A DNA stretch of 64,000 nt. Origin: UBA8514 sp034933685 (GTDB taxonomy: Bacteria > Bacillota > Clostridia > Lachnospirales > Anaerotignaceae). The notes under the pieces are model-generated. The model was given only the letters and a program-made list of their open reading frames with translations. It did not search any database and had not been told where the DNA came from. The first letter of the stretch is position 1. Each line of letters starts with the position of its first letter. Shown here in pieces: positions 1 through 8,769 of this stretch. The translations under genes were made by a program, and so were the position numbers. Where the stretch lies: contig JAYFNB010000045.1 in NCBI GenBank assembly GCA_034933685.1, positions 10,212-74,211 of the forward strand. The letters run 5' to 3'.

Positions 1-1
1 C

Positions 2-157
2 TTTAACCTTGCTATCAACGTACTTGGCACTTTTGTTCATTCAAGCAGACTTCAGTATGTAGAGTTTTTTGGAAAATTTTTCGAGGGTGGCGGCATAGCC
101 TTTAACCCATTCAACAAAAAGACAAAATATGTTGAGATAATAAAGGAGGAAAAGTAA
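2..157 (+). CDS. atpI: V-type ATP synthase subunit I, C-terminal fragment (cut by window edge)
   Basis: The open frame runs from the window edge to a TAA that touches the RBS and start of the next gene. The 51 visible residues include LGTFVHSSRLQYVEFFGKFF and GGGIAFNPF, the conserved C-terminal tail of the membrane subunit I (subunit a) of V/A-type ATPases. In this family that subunit forms the ion half-channels next to the c-ring. Its position immediately before the proteolipid gene is the usual order. The N-terminal part lies outside the window, so completeness cannot be judged. Confidence 0.85.
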   Translation, partial: FNLAINVLGTFVHSSRLQYVEFFGKFFEGGGIAFNPFNKKTKYVEIIKEEK

Positions 158-631
158 ATGGAATTTAACGGACAGGTTTTTGCATTAATGGGTGCTGCAA
201 TGGCAGCATTAGCAGGTATTGGCAGTGCAATAGGTATTGGTATAGCAGGTCAGGCAGCGGCAGGCGTTGTTTCTGAAGACCCGAACAAATTTGGTCAGGT
301 TCTGGTTCTTCAGGCTCTTCCGGGCACACAGGGAATCTATGGTCTTCTTATTGCTTTCATTATTTTACTTAAAGTTGGTTTGTTAGGCGGCGGACTTATG
401 GACATTTCCGTTTCTCAAGGTGCTTACATTCTTGCGGCATCACTTCCAATTGGTTTGGTTGGTATTTTTTCTGCAATTGCACAGGGTAAAGCAGCAGCAG
501 CCTCTATTATGCTTGTTGGTAAAAAACCAAGTGAACTTGCAAAAGGTATGATTTTTACAGCTATGGTTGAAACTTATGCCGTACTTGCACTTCTTATTTC
601 ATTCCTTATGATTAACAGCATTGTATTATAA
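158..631 (+). CDS. atpK: V-type ATP synthase proteolipid subunit K (rotor c-ring), sodium-type
   Basis: 157 residues form four hydrophobic helices, the duplicated two-hairpin proteolipid typical of V-type c-rings. The first hairpin has LPGTQG (Leu54, Thr57, Gln58). The second has IAQGK (Gln109) and the ion-carrying carboxylate VETYA (Glu138, Tyr140). These match the residues reported to coordinate sodium in the Enterococcus hirae NtpK ring (Leu61, Thr64, Gln65, Gln110, Glu139). Only one carboxylate occurs per four-helix unit. A strong AAAGGAGG sits before the ATG. Within the operon it follows subunit I and precedes E. Family identity is certain by motif; sodium specificity is an inference from residue identity. 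Confidence 0.95.
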   Translation: MEFNGQVFALMGAAMAALAGIGSAIGIGIAGQAAAGVVSEDPNKFGQVLVLQALPGTQGIYGLLIAFIILLKVGLLGGGLMDISVSQGAYILAASLPIGLVGIFSAIAQGKAAAASIMLVGKKPSELAKGMIFTAMVETYAVLALLISFLMINSIVL

Positions 632-671
632 TTAATTCAAATAAAAATAATAAGAAGGAGGAAAGACTCCT

Positions 672-1241
672 ATGAGTAACGGTAACGGTGAAAATATTAT
701 TGACAAAATACTTACAGATGCAAAGGCAGAAGCTAAAGCAATAACCGATGCGGCGCAAAAAGAAGCAGATACTGTGCTTGAAGCGGCAAATGCTAAGGCA
801 CAAAAGGAATCCCAAGCGTTGGGTGAATTGGCACAGGCAGAGGCTGACAAAGCGGCAGCAAAAGAAATTTCATCTGCAGAAATGTTAGCAAAGAAAATGA
901 TACTTACCCAAAAGCAGTCTATACTTGAAGAGGTAATAGCATCCGCAAAAGCAAAGCTGTTATCATTAACAGATGTTGAATATAAAGTAATAATTATTGG
1001 TATGCTTGATAAGGCAGAGATTGATAAGGATGCGGAAGTTATATTCAGCAAAAAAGACAAAGAGGCTTTTGGCAAAGAGATATCCGAAAAGGGTTATAAT
1101 GTTTCTGATGAAACAAGAGATATTGACGGAGGATTTATAGTAAAGAAGGGTGATATTGAATATAATTACTCCTTTGAATCCATAATTTCTGTAGAGAAGG
1201 AAGATATCGAACAGATTGCGGCAGAAATACTGTTCGGTTAA
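672..1241 (+). CDS. atpE: V-type ATP synthase subunit E (peripheral stalk)
   Basis: 189 residues. The N-terminal ~80 residues are a charged Ala/Lys/Glu-rich coiled coil (ILTDAKAEAKAITDAAQKEA), followed by a mixed alpha/beta C-terminal domain ending in DIEQIAAEILFG, the pattern of V/A-ATPase subunit E. In the family this forms the peripheral stalk that holds the A3B3 head. The RBS AAGGAGGAAAGA precedes the ATG at 672. It lies between subunit K and subunit C in the standard order. No separate subunit G gene is visible here; in related operons it lies upstream of subunit I, outside this window. Confidence 0.9.
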   Translation: MSNGNGENIIDKILTDAKAEAKAITDAAQKEADTVLEAANAKAQKESQALGELAQAEADKAAAKEISSAEMLAKKMILTQKQSILEEVIASAKAKLLSLTDVEYKVIIIGMLDKAEIDKDAEVIFSKKDKEAFGKEISEKGYNVSDETRDIDGGFIVKKGDIEYNYSFESIISVEKEDIEQIAAEILFG

Positions 1242-1253
1242 GGAGGCTTAAAA

Positions 1254-2228
1254 ATGGCAAACGACCAAATTTATCCTTATGCCGTAGCCCGTATTAGAAT
1301 GCTTGAAAGGTCACTTCTTACAGAAAAAAACTATATCCAAATGGCAGAAGCAAGAACTACCGAGGAAGCACTTAAAATACTTTCCGAAGCCGGTTACGGC
1401 AATGGAAACAGCCTAAGTGTTAAGGAATATGAGGAAGCCTTGGCGGCACAGCTTGCAAAAGCATATGCAGACGTGGCAGAACTTGTTAGCGGACAGCGTT
1501 TTATGGATATGTTTTTACTAAAAAATGACTATCATAACCTAAAGGTTTTGATGAAAGAAGATATTTCAGGTGTTGACGGAAGTAATTATCTTGTTGGTGG
1601 TGGAACAGTAAATGTTGAGGTTATGCAGTCGGCTTTCAAATTGAAAGCATACGATACATTGCCTGCAAATATGGCAGAGGCGGTGGCTCAAAGCTATTCT
1701 GTTTACGGCAAAACATTAAGCGGACAAATGATTGATATTGTTTTGGACAAAGCCGCTTTTAAAGATATGAGTGCTACAGCAGATAAAAGCAACAACGATT
1801 TTATGAAAAGATATATGCAGTATGTTTGTGACCTTACAAACTTAAAAAGCTTTTTACGTATTAAAAATATGAAAAAAACCTTTGAAATGTTCACGTTAGT
1901 GTTTGTTGAAGGTGGAACTTTAGGCTTAGACAGCTTTAAAACGGCATTTAATGCTGAAAACCCAGCGTCTGGCTTTAAAGGCACTTACTATGAGGCACTG
2001 TGTGAAAGTATGGCAAAAGGTTTTACTGCTTTTGAAAAACAATGCGATGATTATCTTATGCTGTTTGTTAAGGACGCAAAGTATATCTCACTTACCCTTG
2101 AACCTTTGGTTGCTTACATTTATGCAAGAGAAACCGAGGTTAAAACTGTAAGAATTATACTTAACAGCAAGGTAAACAATATTGACCCTGATGTAATTAA
2201 AGAAAGATTGAGGGATGCTTATGTATAA
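1254..2228 (+). CDS. atpC: V-type ATP synthase subunit C (rotor-ring adaptor)
   Basis: 324 residues, alpha-helical throughout, with the PYAVARIRMLERSLL opening and a C-terminal IILNSKVNNIDPDVIKERLRDAYV stretch characteristic of V/A-type subunit C (subunit d of eukaryotes). In the family it is the funnel-shaped coupler between the central shaft and the membrane c-ring. The RBS AAGGAGG lies 9 bases before the ATG, 12 bases after subunit E. Its last codons overlap the start region of subunit F, which implies translational coupling. Confidence 0.9.
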   Translation: MANDQIYPYAVARIRMLERSLLTEKNYIQMAEARTTEEALKILSEAGYGNGNSLSVKEYEEALAAQLAKAYADVAELVSGQRFMDMFLLKNDYHNLKVLMKEDISGVDGSNYLVGGGTVNVEVMQSAFKLKAYDTLPANMAEAVAQSYSVYGKTLSGQMIDIVLDKAAFKDMSATADKSNNDFMKRYMQYVCDLTNLKSFLRIKNMKKTFEMFTLVFVEGGTLGLDSFKTAFNAENPASGFKGTYYEALCESMAKGFTAFEKQCDDYLMLFVKDAKYISLTLEPLVAYIYARETEVKTVRIILNSKVNNIDPDVIKERLRDAYV

Positions 2229-2541
2229 GGTGGGAGTTATTGGTGATAAGGATAGCGTAATGGGCTTTCTTGCACTTGGTATGGACATCTTCCCAGTTTA
2301 TGAAGCTGATGAAATTAAAAAAACCATACATAAGCTGGTTGAAGAGAATTATGCAATAATCTATATCACAGAACAGGCTAAACTTATGGCACAGGATACC
2401 GTTGCAAGGTATAAAGATAATCAGCTACCTGCTATTATTGTTGTACCTGGAATTACAGGTAGCATGGGCATTGGCCTTAATGAAGTGCGAGAGTCTGCAA
2501 AACGTGCTATAGGTGCAGATATATTATTTGGCGAAGATTAA
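2221..2541 (+). CDS. atpF: V-type ATP synthase subunit F (central shaft)
   Basis: 106 residues from the preferred ATG at 2221. An in-frame ATG at 2215 exists, but it sits directly against the only Shine-Dalgarno (AGGG, 2211-2214), whereas 2221 has a normal gap. The protein begins MYKVGVIGDKDSVMGFLALG and ends with VPGITGSMGIGL and a small Rossmann-like fold, as in V/A ATPase subunit F (called NtpG in Enterococcus hirae). In the family it sits on the rotor shaft with subunit D. The start overlaps the end of subunit C by 8 bases. Confidence 0.88.
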   Translation: MYKVGVIGDKDSVMGFLALGMDIFPVYEADEIKKTIHKLVEENYAIIYITEQAKLMAQDTVARYKDNQLPAIIVVPGITGSMGIGLNEVRESAKRAIGADILFGED

Positions 2542-2571
2542 AAACTAATAGAATTGAGTGGTGATATATAC

Positions 2572-4350
2572 ATGAGTACAGGCACAATAGTTAAGGTGTC
2601 AGGACCACTGGTTATTGCGGAAGGCATGAGAGACGCGAATATGTTCGACGTAGTAAGGGTTTCTGACAAAAATCTTATAGGTGAAATTATTGAAATGCAT
2701 GGAGACAGAGCTTCTGTTCAGGTATATGAAGAAACAAGCGGACTTGGACCTGGCGAAACAGTTGTATCTACAGGCAGACCTATGTCTGTTGAACTTGGAC
2801 CAGGACTTATTTCTACAATCTACGATGGTATTCAGCGTCCACTTGAAAAGCTGTATGAGGCTTGCGGTGCAAATATTCAAAAAGGCGTTCAGGTATCATC
2901 ACTGGATAGAGAGAAAAAATGGCTTTTTAAACCAACAGTTAAAGTTGGCGATAAAGTTACAGGCGGCGACATAATCGGTGTTGTTCAAGAAACAGCCGTA
3001 GTTGAATGTAGAATTATGATTCCACCAAAACTTAACGGGACAGTTAAGGTTATTAAAGAAGGGGCATTTACTGTAGAAGAAGAGGTTTGTGTTGTTACAA
3101 ACGAAAAAGGCATAGATGTTACTGTACCTATGATGCAGAAATGGCCTGTTCGTAAAGAACGTCCTTATAAAAAGAAAGAAAGCCCAGACTCACTTCTTGT
3201 TACAGGACAGCGTGTTATGGACACTTTCTTCCCTGTTACAAAGGGCGGTGTAGCGGCAATTCCTGGACCTTTCGGCAGTGGAAAAACCGTTACACAGCAT
3301 CAGGTTGCTAAGTGGGCAAATGCGGATATAGTTGTTTACATCGGCTGTGGCGAGCGTGGAAACGAGATGACAGACGTTCTTCTTGAGTTCCCAGAGCTTA
3401 TTGACCCACGTACAGGGGAAAGCTTAATGCAAAGAACTGTACTTATTGCAAATACATCAGACATGCCTGTTGCGGCTCGTGAGGCTTCAATCTACACAGG
3501 CATTACAATTGCAGAATATTTCCGCGACATGGGTTATAGCGTTGCACTTATGGCAGACTCTACAAGCCGTTGGGCAGAAGCTCTTCGTGAAATGAGTGGT
3601 CGTCTTGAGGAAATGCCAGGTGAAGAAGGTTACCCAGCTTACCTTGGAAGCCGTCTTGCGCAGTTCTATGAGCGTGCTGGTCGTGTTCAGTGCCTTGGTG
3701 ACAATGATACTCGTGAGGGAACTCTTACAGCAATTGGTGCGGTTTCACCTCCAGGTGGTGATACCTCTGAACCAGTTTCTCAGGCAACACTTCGTATTGT
3801 AAAGGTATTTTGGGGCTTGGATGCATCTCTTGCTTACAAACGTCATTTCCCTGCTATTAACTGGCTTACAAGCTATTCACTTTATCAGGATAAAATTGAT
3901 GTTTGGGCGGATAAAAATATTGATGATAATTTCTCTACTCAAAGAGCAACTGCAATGCGTCTTTTGCAAACAGAAGCAGAGTTACAGGAAATTGTTCAGT
4001 TGGTTGGTGTGGATTCACTTTCTCACTCAGACAGACTTATTCTTGAAGTAACTCGTTCTATCCGTGAGGATTTCCTTCATCAGAACTCTTTCCACGAGGT
4101 AGATACCTATACATCACTGCATAAGCAATACAGAATGCTTAACCTTATACTTAAGTTTTACGAAGAAGGCGGCAAGGCAATTAAAGAGGGCGTTTCAATT
4201 GTTAAGCTTACAAAAATGCCTGTAATTGAAAGAATTGGCCGTGCAAAATACTTCCCAGAAGCTGAAGTTGACAAAGCATTTGACGATATAGAAAGCAGTA
4301 TTGTAAGTGAAATAAACGACCTTATTAAGAGGGAGGCGGAAGAATTATGA
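2572..4350 (+). CDS. atpA: V-type ATP synthase catalytic subunit A
   Basis: 592 residues from the ATG at 2572; an upstream in-frame TTG at 2554 is less likely because GAGTGGTG lies between the two. The N-terminal beta barrel (TGTIVKVSGPLVIAEGM) is followed by the A-type non-homologous insertion and the Walker A motif GPFGSGKT at residues 232-239 (Lys238). Downstream are GERGNEMTDVLLEFPEL and DSTSRWAEALREMSGRL, the nucleotide-binding signatures of the catalytic subunit. It hydrolyses or makes ATP in the A3B3 head. The stop overlaps the subunit B start as ATGA, so A and B are probably translated in coupled fashion. Confidence 0.97.
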   Translation: MSTGTIVKVSGPLVIAEGMRDANMFDVVRVSDKNLIGEIIEMHGDRASVQVYEETSGLGPGETVVSTGRPMSVELGPGLISTIYDGIQRPLEKLYEACGANIQKGVQVSSLDREKKWLFKPTVKVGDKVTGGDIIGVVQETAVVECRIMIPPKLNGTVKVIKEGAFTVEEEVCVVTNEKGIDVTVPMMQKWPVRKERPYKKKESPDSLLVTGQRVMDTFFPVTKGGVAAIPGPFGSGKTVTQHQVAKWANADIVVYIGCGERGNEMTDVLLEFPELIDPRTGESLMQRTVLIANTSDMPVAAREASIYTGITIAEYFRDMGYSVALMADSTSRWAEALREMSGRLEEMPGEEGYPAYLGSRLAQFYERAGRVQCLGDNDTREGTLTAIGAVSPPGGDTSEPVSQATLRIVKVFWGLDASLAYKRHFPAINWLTSYSLYQDKIDVWADKNIDDNFSTQRATAMRLLQTEAELQEIVQLVGVDSLSHSDRLILEVTRSIREDFLHQNSFHEVDTYTSLHKQYRMLNLILKFYEEGGKAIKEGVSIVKLTKMPVIERIGRAKYFPEAEVDKAFDDIESSIVSEINDLIKREAEEL

Positions 4351-5720
4351 TAAAAGAATATAAGTCAATTCAAGAAGTTGCAGGCCCTCTTATGTTGGTT
4401 AGTGGTGTTGAAGGAGTTAAGTACGATGAGCTTGGCGAAATAGAGCTTATAAATGGCGAAATAAGACGTTGTAAGGTGCTTGAAGTTAATGGCGACAACG
4501 CACTTGTTCAGCTTTTTGAAAGTTCTACAGGTATTAATCTTTCTGAAAGTAAGGTTAGATTTCTTGGCAAAAGCCTTGACTTTGGCGTTTCGCCCGACAT
4601 TTTAGGCCGTGTATTTGACGGTATGGGTAAGCCTATTGACGGTGGACCAGATATTATTCCAGAAAAAAGAATGGATATAAACGGCGCGCCAATTAACCCT
4701 GCTGCCCGTGATTATCCAGCTGAATTTATACAGACTGGTGTTAGTGCTATCGATGGACTTAACACATTGGTTAGAGGACAAAAGCTTCCTATTTTCTCTG
4801 CCGCTGGTTTGCCACATGCAAACCTTGCAGTTCAAATTGCAAGGCAGGCAAAGGTTAGAGGAACAGACAGCAAATTTGCCGTTGTTTTTGCCGCTGTTGG
4901 TATAACATTTGAAGATGCGGAGTTCTTCATCAGCGATTTCAAGGCTACAGGAGCAATTGACCGTTCAGTTGTATTTGTTAACCTTGCAAATGACCCTGCC
5001 GTTGAGCGTGTTTGTACACCACGTATGGCACTTACTGCTGCTGAATATCTTGCTTTTGAGCAGGGTATGCACGTACTTGTAATTATTACAGATATTACAA
5101 ACTACGCAGAGGCTCTTCGTGAAATTTCTGCGGCTAAAAAAGAAGTTCCAGGTCGTAGAGGCTACCCAGGTTACCTTTACACTGACCTTGCAACTATGTA
5201 TGAAAGAGCAGGCAAAAAGAGGGGAATTGACGGTTCAATTACAATGATTCCTATTCTTACCATGCCAGAAGATGATAAAACACACCCAATTCCTGACCTT
5301 ACAGGTTACATTACAGAGGGACAGATTATACTTAGCCGTGACCTTTATAAAAAAGGCTTACAGCCACCAATTGATGTTCTTCCTTCCCTTAGCCGTTTGA
5401 AAGATAAGGGTATTGGTAATGGAAAAACAAGAGAAGACCATGCAGATACAATGAATCAGTTGTTTGCAGCTTATTCCAGAGGTAAAGATGCTAAAGAGCT
5501 TATGGCTATCCTTGGTGAAAGTGCCCTTAGTGACATTGACCTTATTTATGCTAAATTTGCAGATGAATTCGAAAAGGAATATGTATCTCAGGGTTTCAGA
5601 ACTGATAGAACAATTGAGCAGACCTTGGAAACAGGCTGGAAGCTTTTAAGTATGTTACCAAAGAGCGAACTTAAGCGTATTCGTGATGAATACCTTGAAA
5701 AATATATGCCTAAGGAGTGA
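4347..5720 (+). CDS. atpB: V-type ATP synthase regulatory subunit B
   Basis: 457 residues. IQEVAGPLMLVSGVEGVKYDE opens the N-terminal barrel, and the degenerate P-loop region is SAAGLPHANLAVQIARQ (around residue 150). The absence of a Walker lysine is normal for this non-catalytic subunit. ITDITNYAEALREISAAKKE and RRGYPGYLYTDLATMYERAG are the other hallmark blocks. B alternates with A in the head. The gene overlaps A by four bases and is followed immediately by D, whose RBS (AAGGAG) lies inside the last codons of B. Confidence 0.96.
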   Translation: MIKEYKSIQEVAGPLMLVSGVEGVKYDELGEIELINGEIRRCKVLEVNGDNALVQLFESSTGINLSESKVRFLGKSLDFGVSPDILGRVFDGMGKPIDGGPDIIPEKRMDINGAPINPAARDYPAEFIQTGVSAIDGLNTLVRGQKLPIFSAAGLPHANLAVQIARQAKVRGTDSKFAVVFAAVGITFEDAEFFISDFKATGAIDRSVVFVNLANDPAVERVCTPRMALTAAEYLAFEQGMHVLVIITDITNYAEALREISAAKKEVPGRRGYPGYLYTDLATMYERAGKKRGIDGSITMIPILTMPEDDKTHPIPDLTGYITEGQIILSRDLYKKGLQPPIDVLPSLSRLKDKGIGNGKTREDHADTMNQLFAAYSRGKDAKELMAILGESALSDIDLIYAKFADEFEKEYVSQGFRTDRTIEQTLETGWKLLSMLPKSELKRIRDEYLEKYMPKE

Positions 5721-5725
5721 TAGGT

Positions 5726-6403
5726 GTGGCAAGATTAAATGTTAATCCAACCCGTATGGAAATGACACGCCTTAAAAAACAGCTTAAAACTGCCACTAGA
5801 GGGCATAAGCTCCTTAAGGATAAGTTGGATGAGCTTATGAAACAATTTCTTGAAATAGTAAAGGAAAATAAAAGGCTGCGTGAAGAGGCTGAAAATGCCC
5901 TTGAGCGTGCGTACAAAAGTTTTATTATTGCAAGAGCTGTTATGAGCGAGGAATATATGGGTGAGGCACTGATGATGCCAAAGCAGTCGGTTGCTGTTGA
6001 TGTTGGTCAAAAAAATATTATGAGCGTTGATGTGCCTATGTTTGATTTTAAAACAGTTGGTAATCAAAGCGATATTTATCCTTATGGACTTGCTTTTACT
6101 TCAGGAGAACTTGACAGTTCAATGGAAGCATTTGCAGCCGCAATGGAACCCCTGTTAAGCCTTGCACAAAGTGAGAAAAGTGCACAGCTTCTGGCGCAGG
6201 AAATTGAAAAAACCCGTAGACGTGTTAATGCTCTTGAAAACGTAATGATTCCAAATTATCAGGAAACAATTAAGTTTATTTCTCAGAAGCTAGAGGAAAA
6301 TGATAGGGCAAGTACTACTAGATTAATGAAAGTAAAAGACATGATTGCTAAAAAGGCAATTGAAGAAAGACGTAAGAGAGACCTTGTAAATCAAGGAGCG
6401 TAG
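5726..6403 (+). CDS. atpD: V-type ATP synthase subunit D (central rotor shaft)
   Basis: 225 residues if translation begins at GTG 5726, which reads (M)ARLNVNPTRMEMTRLKKQL, the standard start of this family. A GTG at 5717 is also in frame but lies inside the AAGGAG. The protein is two long helices: N-terminal coiled coil to about residue 75 and C-terminal coiled coil from about 150, ending in EERRKRDLVNQGA. In the complex it is the shaft that rotates inside A3B3. It is the last gene of the operon; a stem-loop and an intrinsic terminator follow. Confidence 0.93.
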   Translation: MARLNVNPTRMEMTRLKKQLKTATRGHKLLKDKLDELMKQFLEIVKENKRLREEAENALERAYKSFIIARAVMSEEYMGEALMMPKQSVAVDVGQKNIMSVDVPMFDFKTVGNQSDIYPYGLAFTSGELDSSMEAFAAAMEPLLSLAQSEKSAQLLAQEIEKTRRRVNALENVMIPNYQETIKFISQKLEENDRASTTRLMKVKDMIAKKAIEERRKRDLVNQGA

Positions 6404-6410
6404 GGTTTGA

Positions 6411-6456
6411 GCAACAGTTCAGTGCAAAAAGCATTGAATTTTACCTGAGCTGTTCT
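6411..6456 (+). other. Stem-loop downstream of the V-ATPase operon
   Basis: AACAGTTCAG at 6411 pairs with CTGAGCTGTT at 6447-6456 (one G-T pair) around a smaller GC(AAAAA)GC hairpin. It has no T run, so it is more likely a 3' stabilising structure than a terminator. It lies just before the true terminator at 6486. The 61-codon open frame across this region has no RBS and no family features and was not called. Confidence 0.4.
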
Positions 6457-6485
6457 ATGCATGAAAACACTAAATGAGATAAAAA

Positions 6486-6519
6486 GGTACTCGCTAAAAG
6501 ATAGTGAGTACCTTTTTTT
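6486..6519 (+). terminator. Intrinsic terminator of the V-ATPase operon
   Basis: GGTACTCGCT at 6486-6495 and AGTGAGTACC at 6503-6512 form a 10-bp stem (one G-T pair) followed by seven T residues. This is a textbook rho-independent terminator about 80 bases after the subunit D stop. Confidence 0.9.
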
Positions 6520-6683
6520 GTTTCATCACTTGGAAAGATGTTTTTATTGTAGACTTTTTGTCAACTTGATTTATAATACTTTGATCAATAAAAAAATTTC
6601 AGACAATTACAATGGAACATTATTGAATTTGGTGATACAATTATGAAGAAAAAAATTTATAATTAAAACATTAGAGGTGAAGC

Positions 6684-7223
6684 ATGAGCCAAATTGTAGT
6701 ATTGGTAGGCAGCGTTAGAAAAGACGGAAATACCCAATTGTTAGTGAATTCCTTTGTTAATGGAGCAAAACAAAAGAATGATGTAGAAATTATTTCGATG
6801 GCTGATTATGAAGTAAACCCATGTATTGGTTGTAATGCTTGTTTTAAAAGAGAAGATAATACGTGTTTTCAAAATGATGATATGCAAATAGTTTACAAAA
6901 AGTTGTCAAAAGCTGATATAATTGTAGTTGCATCTCCGGTATATTTTTATGGAGTTAGTGCACAACTAAAAGCAGTTATTGACCGTTTACATTCACCTAT
7001 AAGAAATGGTTTTAAAGTTAGAAAACTAGGTCTGCTATTAGTAGCAGGAGCAACCATTCCATCCGTCTTTGATGCAATAAAAGTGCAATATCAATTAGTT
7101 TTGGACTATTTTAGCTTTGAAGATGTGGGGAAAGTTTTGGTAAAAGGCGTAAAAGATGTAGGCGACATAAAGAATCATTCTGAATTGATAGAAGCTTACG
7201 AATTAGGGAAGCAAATAAAATAA
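6684..7223 (+). CDS. Flavodoxin-fold NAD(P)H-dependent FMN reductase / iron-sulfur flavoprotein-like
   Basis: 179 residues with the FMN phosphate-binding loop GSVRKDGNTQLLVNSF at residues 9-24, a CIGCNACF cysteine motif near residue 51, and VVASPVYFYGVSAQLKAVIDR, the hallmark of the NADPH-dependent FMN reductase and iron-sulfur flavoprotein family. Members transfer electrons or reduce quinones or metals; the substrate cannot be told from sequence. The RBS GAGGTGAAGC precedes the ATG. It stands alone between the V-ATPase terminator and a polysaccharide unit. It is slightly more AT-rich than its neighbours, which may indicate later acquisition. Confidence 0.75.
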   Translation: MSQIVVLVGSVRKDGNTQLLVNSFVNGAKQKNDVEIISMADYEVNPCIGCNACFKREDNTCFQNDDMQIVYKKLSKADIIVVASPVYFYGVSAQLKAVIDRLHSPIRNGFKVRKLGLLLVAGATIPSVFDAIKVQYQLVLDYFSFEDVGKVLVKGVKDVGDIKNHSELIEAYELGKQIK

Positions 7224-7313
7224 AAATTCTTTACATCTATAAAATCAATCGGATATTTACGAAATAAGTGGATATCTTTTGTTTAAATGGATTGAAACCC
7301 CATGGTATTACGG

Positions 7314-7342
7314 TTTACAATTTCATCAAATGGTGTTAAAAT
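7314..7342 (+). promoter_or_regulatory. Sigma-A-type promoter for the exopolysaccharide genes
   Basis: TTTACA at 7314 and TAAAAT at 7337, separated by 17 bp, with a TGT just before the -10 (extended -10). It lies 42 bp before the start of the sugar transferase gene. Nothing else is recognisable between 7224 and 7383. Confidence 0.6.
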
Positions 7343-7383
7343 TAATAAATTAACAAACCTTTTGTTGAAAAGAGGATTTTTTT

Positions 7384-8769
7384 ATGGATATAAGGCGAAA
7401 GAACAAATTTAAACTCGTTATGGAGATGGGTGTTAATGTTGCAGGTATGGCACTTATTTTTTCCGTAATATGGTTTATTTTCTATAGATATAATTTGCAA
7501 ACGGCATTTCTTTATAAAAAAGGAACAGCTATACTGATTTTCATTTATGCAGTACTTTTTTCTATTTTTACAAGTGTATACGGTGGGCACAAAATTGACT
7601 ATTTTAGGGTTTCGGAAATTATATATTCTCAGTTTTTAAGTATGGTAATAGTGAATTTTATGGTTTGGTTGCAAATATGCCTTATAGACAGGCGTGTAGT
7701 TGAGGCAGAACCTATTTTTTTGTTATGTTGTTTGGATACAGTTTTTATCGCATTTTGGGCATTATGGTGCAACCGACGTTATCAAAAACGAAATATAATA
7801 AGGAACATCACCGTTATTTACAATAATATCAGTCCTGAAGATTTAGTTGAAAAAATGAATATATATGACTATAAATTTAAGGTTACCAAAATTGTACAGG
7901 CTGATGGGGAAAACACTAGTGAAGTTATGCATAGGCTGAATACTAAGGATGGGGTTGTACTTTGTGGGATTGATGCAAATCTTCAAAAAGAAATAATGAA
8001 GTATTGTTTTGATAATACAATGCCGATTTTTGTTATACCTGATGCCGCAGAAATTATTTTACGCAGTGCCACTGCAATCAGTCTTTTGGATATGCCAGTG
8101 CTTCAATGCAGCAAAGGCGAACTTAGCATATTGGATGAGGCACTAAAAAGATTATTTGATATAATAGCCGCCTGTTTGGGCATTGCTGTGCTTTCGCCTA
8201 TGATGCTTTTGGTGGCTTTTTTTATAAAGGTATACGATGGAGGACCAGCTCTCTATGCACAGGAGCGTCTGACAATTAACGGAAAAATATTTAAGGTATA
8301 TAAATTCAGAAGTATGGTAGTAAGTGCGGAAAAAGATGGGATTGCCCGATTGGCTAAGCAAGGCGACAGCAGGATTACTCCGATAGGAAGCGTTATTCGC
8401 AAACTGCGCATAGATGAACTTCCGCAGTTGTTTAATGTAATAAAGGGCGATATGTCTATCGTTGGGCCACGCCCAGAACGCCCTGAAATAGCCGTACAAT
8501 ATGAAAAAGCCATACCAGAATTTAAATATAGGCTAAAGGTTAAGGCTGGACTAACAGGCTATGCACAGGTGCTGGGAAGATATAATACAACACCATATGA
8601 TAAATTGATGTGGGATTTAATGTATATTGAAGGATACTCATTTTTGTTAGACTTAAGGCTAATAATGATGACAATAAAAATTTTGTTTATACCAGAAAGT
8701 ACTCAAGGTGTAGATAGAAACAGCATAACTGCAGAGAAAAAAACAAAAGAAAAGAGTGAAGTTAATTGA
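7384..8769 (+). CDS. Undecaprenyl-phosphate sugar-phosphate transferase (exopolysaccharide initiation)
   Basis: 461 residues. Four hydrophobic segments in the first ~130 residues are followed by a soluble linker and a C-terminal bacterial sugar transferase domain from about residue 255: KRLFDIIAACLGIAVLSPMM (membrane re-entrant helix), KVYKFRSMV, RKLRIDELPQLFNVIKGDMS and VGPRPERPE. This is the polyisoprenyl-phosphate hexose-1-phosphate transferase family (WbaP/WcaJ/CpsE type), which loads the first sugar phosphate onto undecaprenyl phosphate at the inner membrane face. The sugar donor is not predictable. The RBS AAAAGAGGA lies 7 bases before the ATG. The stop overlaps the TTG start of the next gene, so the two form an operon. 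Confidence 0.88.
   Translation: MDIRRKNKFKLVMEMGVNVAGMALIFSVIWFIFYRYNLQTAFLYKKGTAILIFIYAVLFSIFTSVYGGHKIDYFRVSEIIYSQFLSMVIVNFMVWLQICLIDRRVVEAEPIFLLCCLDTVFIAFWALWCNRRYQKRNIIRNITVIYNNISPEDLVEKMNIYDYKFKVTKIVQADGENTSEVMHRLNTKDGVVLCGIDANLQKEIMKYCFDNTMPIFVIPDAAEIILRSATAISLLDMPVLQCSKGELSILDEALKRLFDIIAACLGIAVLSPMMLLVAFFIKVYDGGPALYAQERLTINGKIFKVYKFRSMVVSAEKDGIARLAKQGDSRITPIGSVIRKLRIDELPQLFNVIKGDMSIVGPRPERPEIAVQYEKAIPEFKYRLKVKAGLTGYAQVLGRYNTTPYDKLMWDLMYIEGYSFLLDLRLIMMTIKILFIPESTQGVDRNSITAEKKTKEKSEVN

Noticed and set aside
632..1075. 147-codon frame opposite subunit E
   Set aside because: Mirror of the Ala-rich coiled coil; no RBS and within an operon on the other strand.
6461..6646. 61-codon open frame after the V-ATPase operon
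   Set aside because: It spans the terminator, has no RBS and no coding character.
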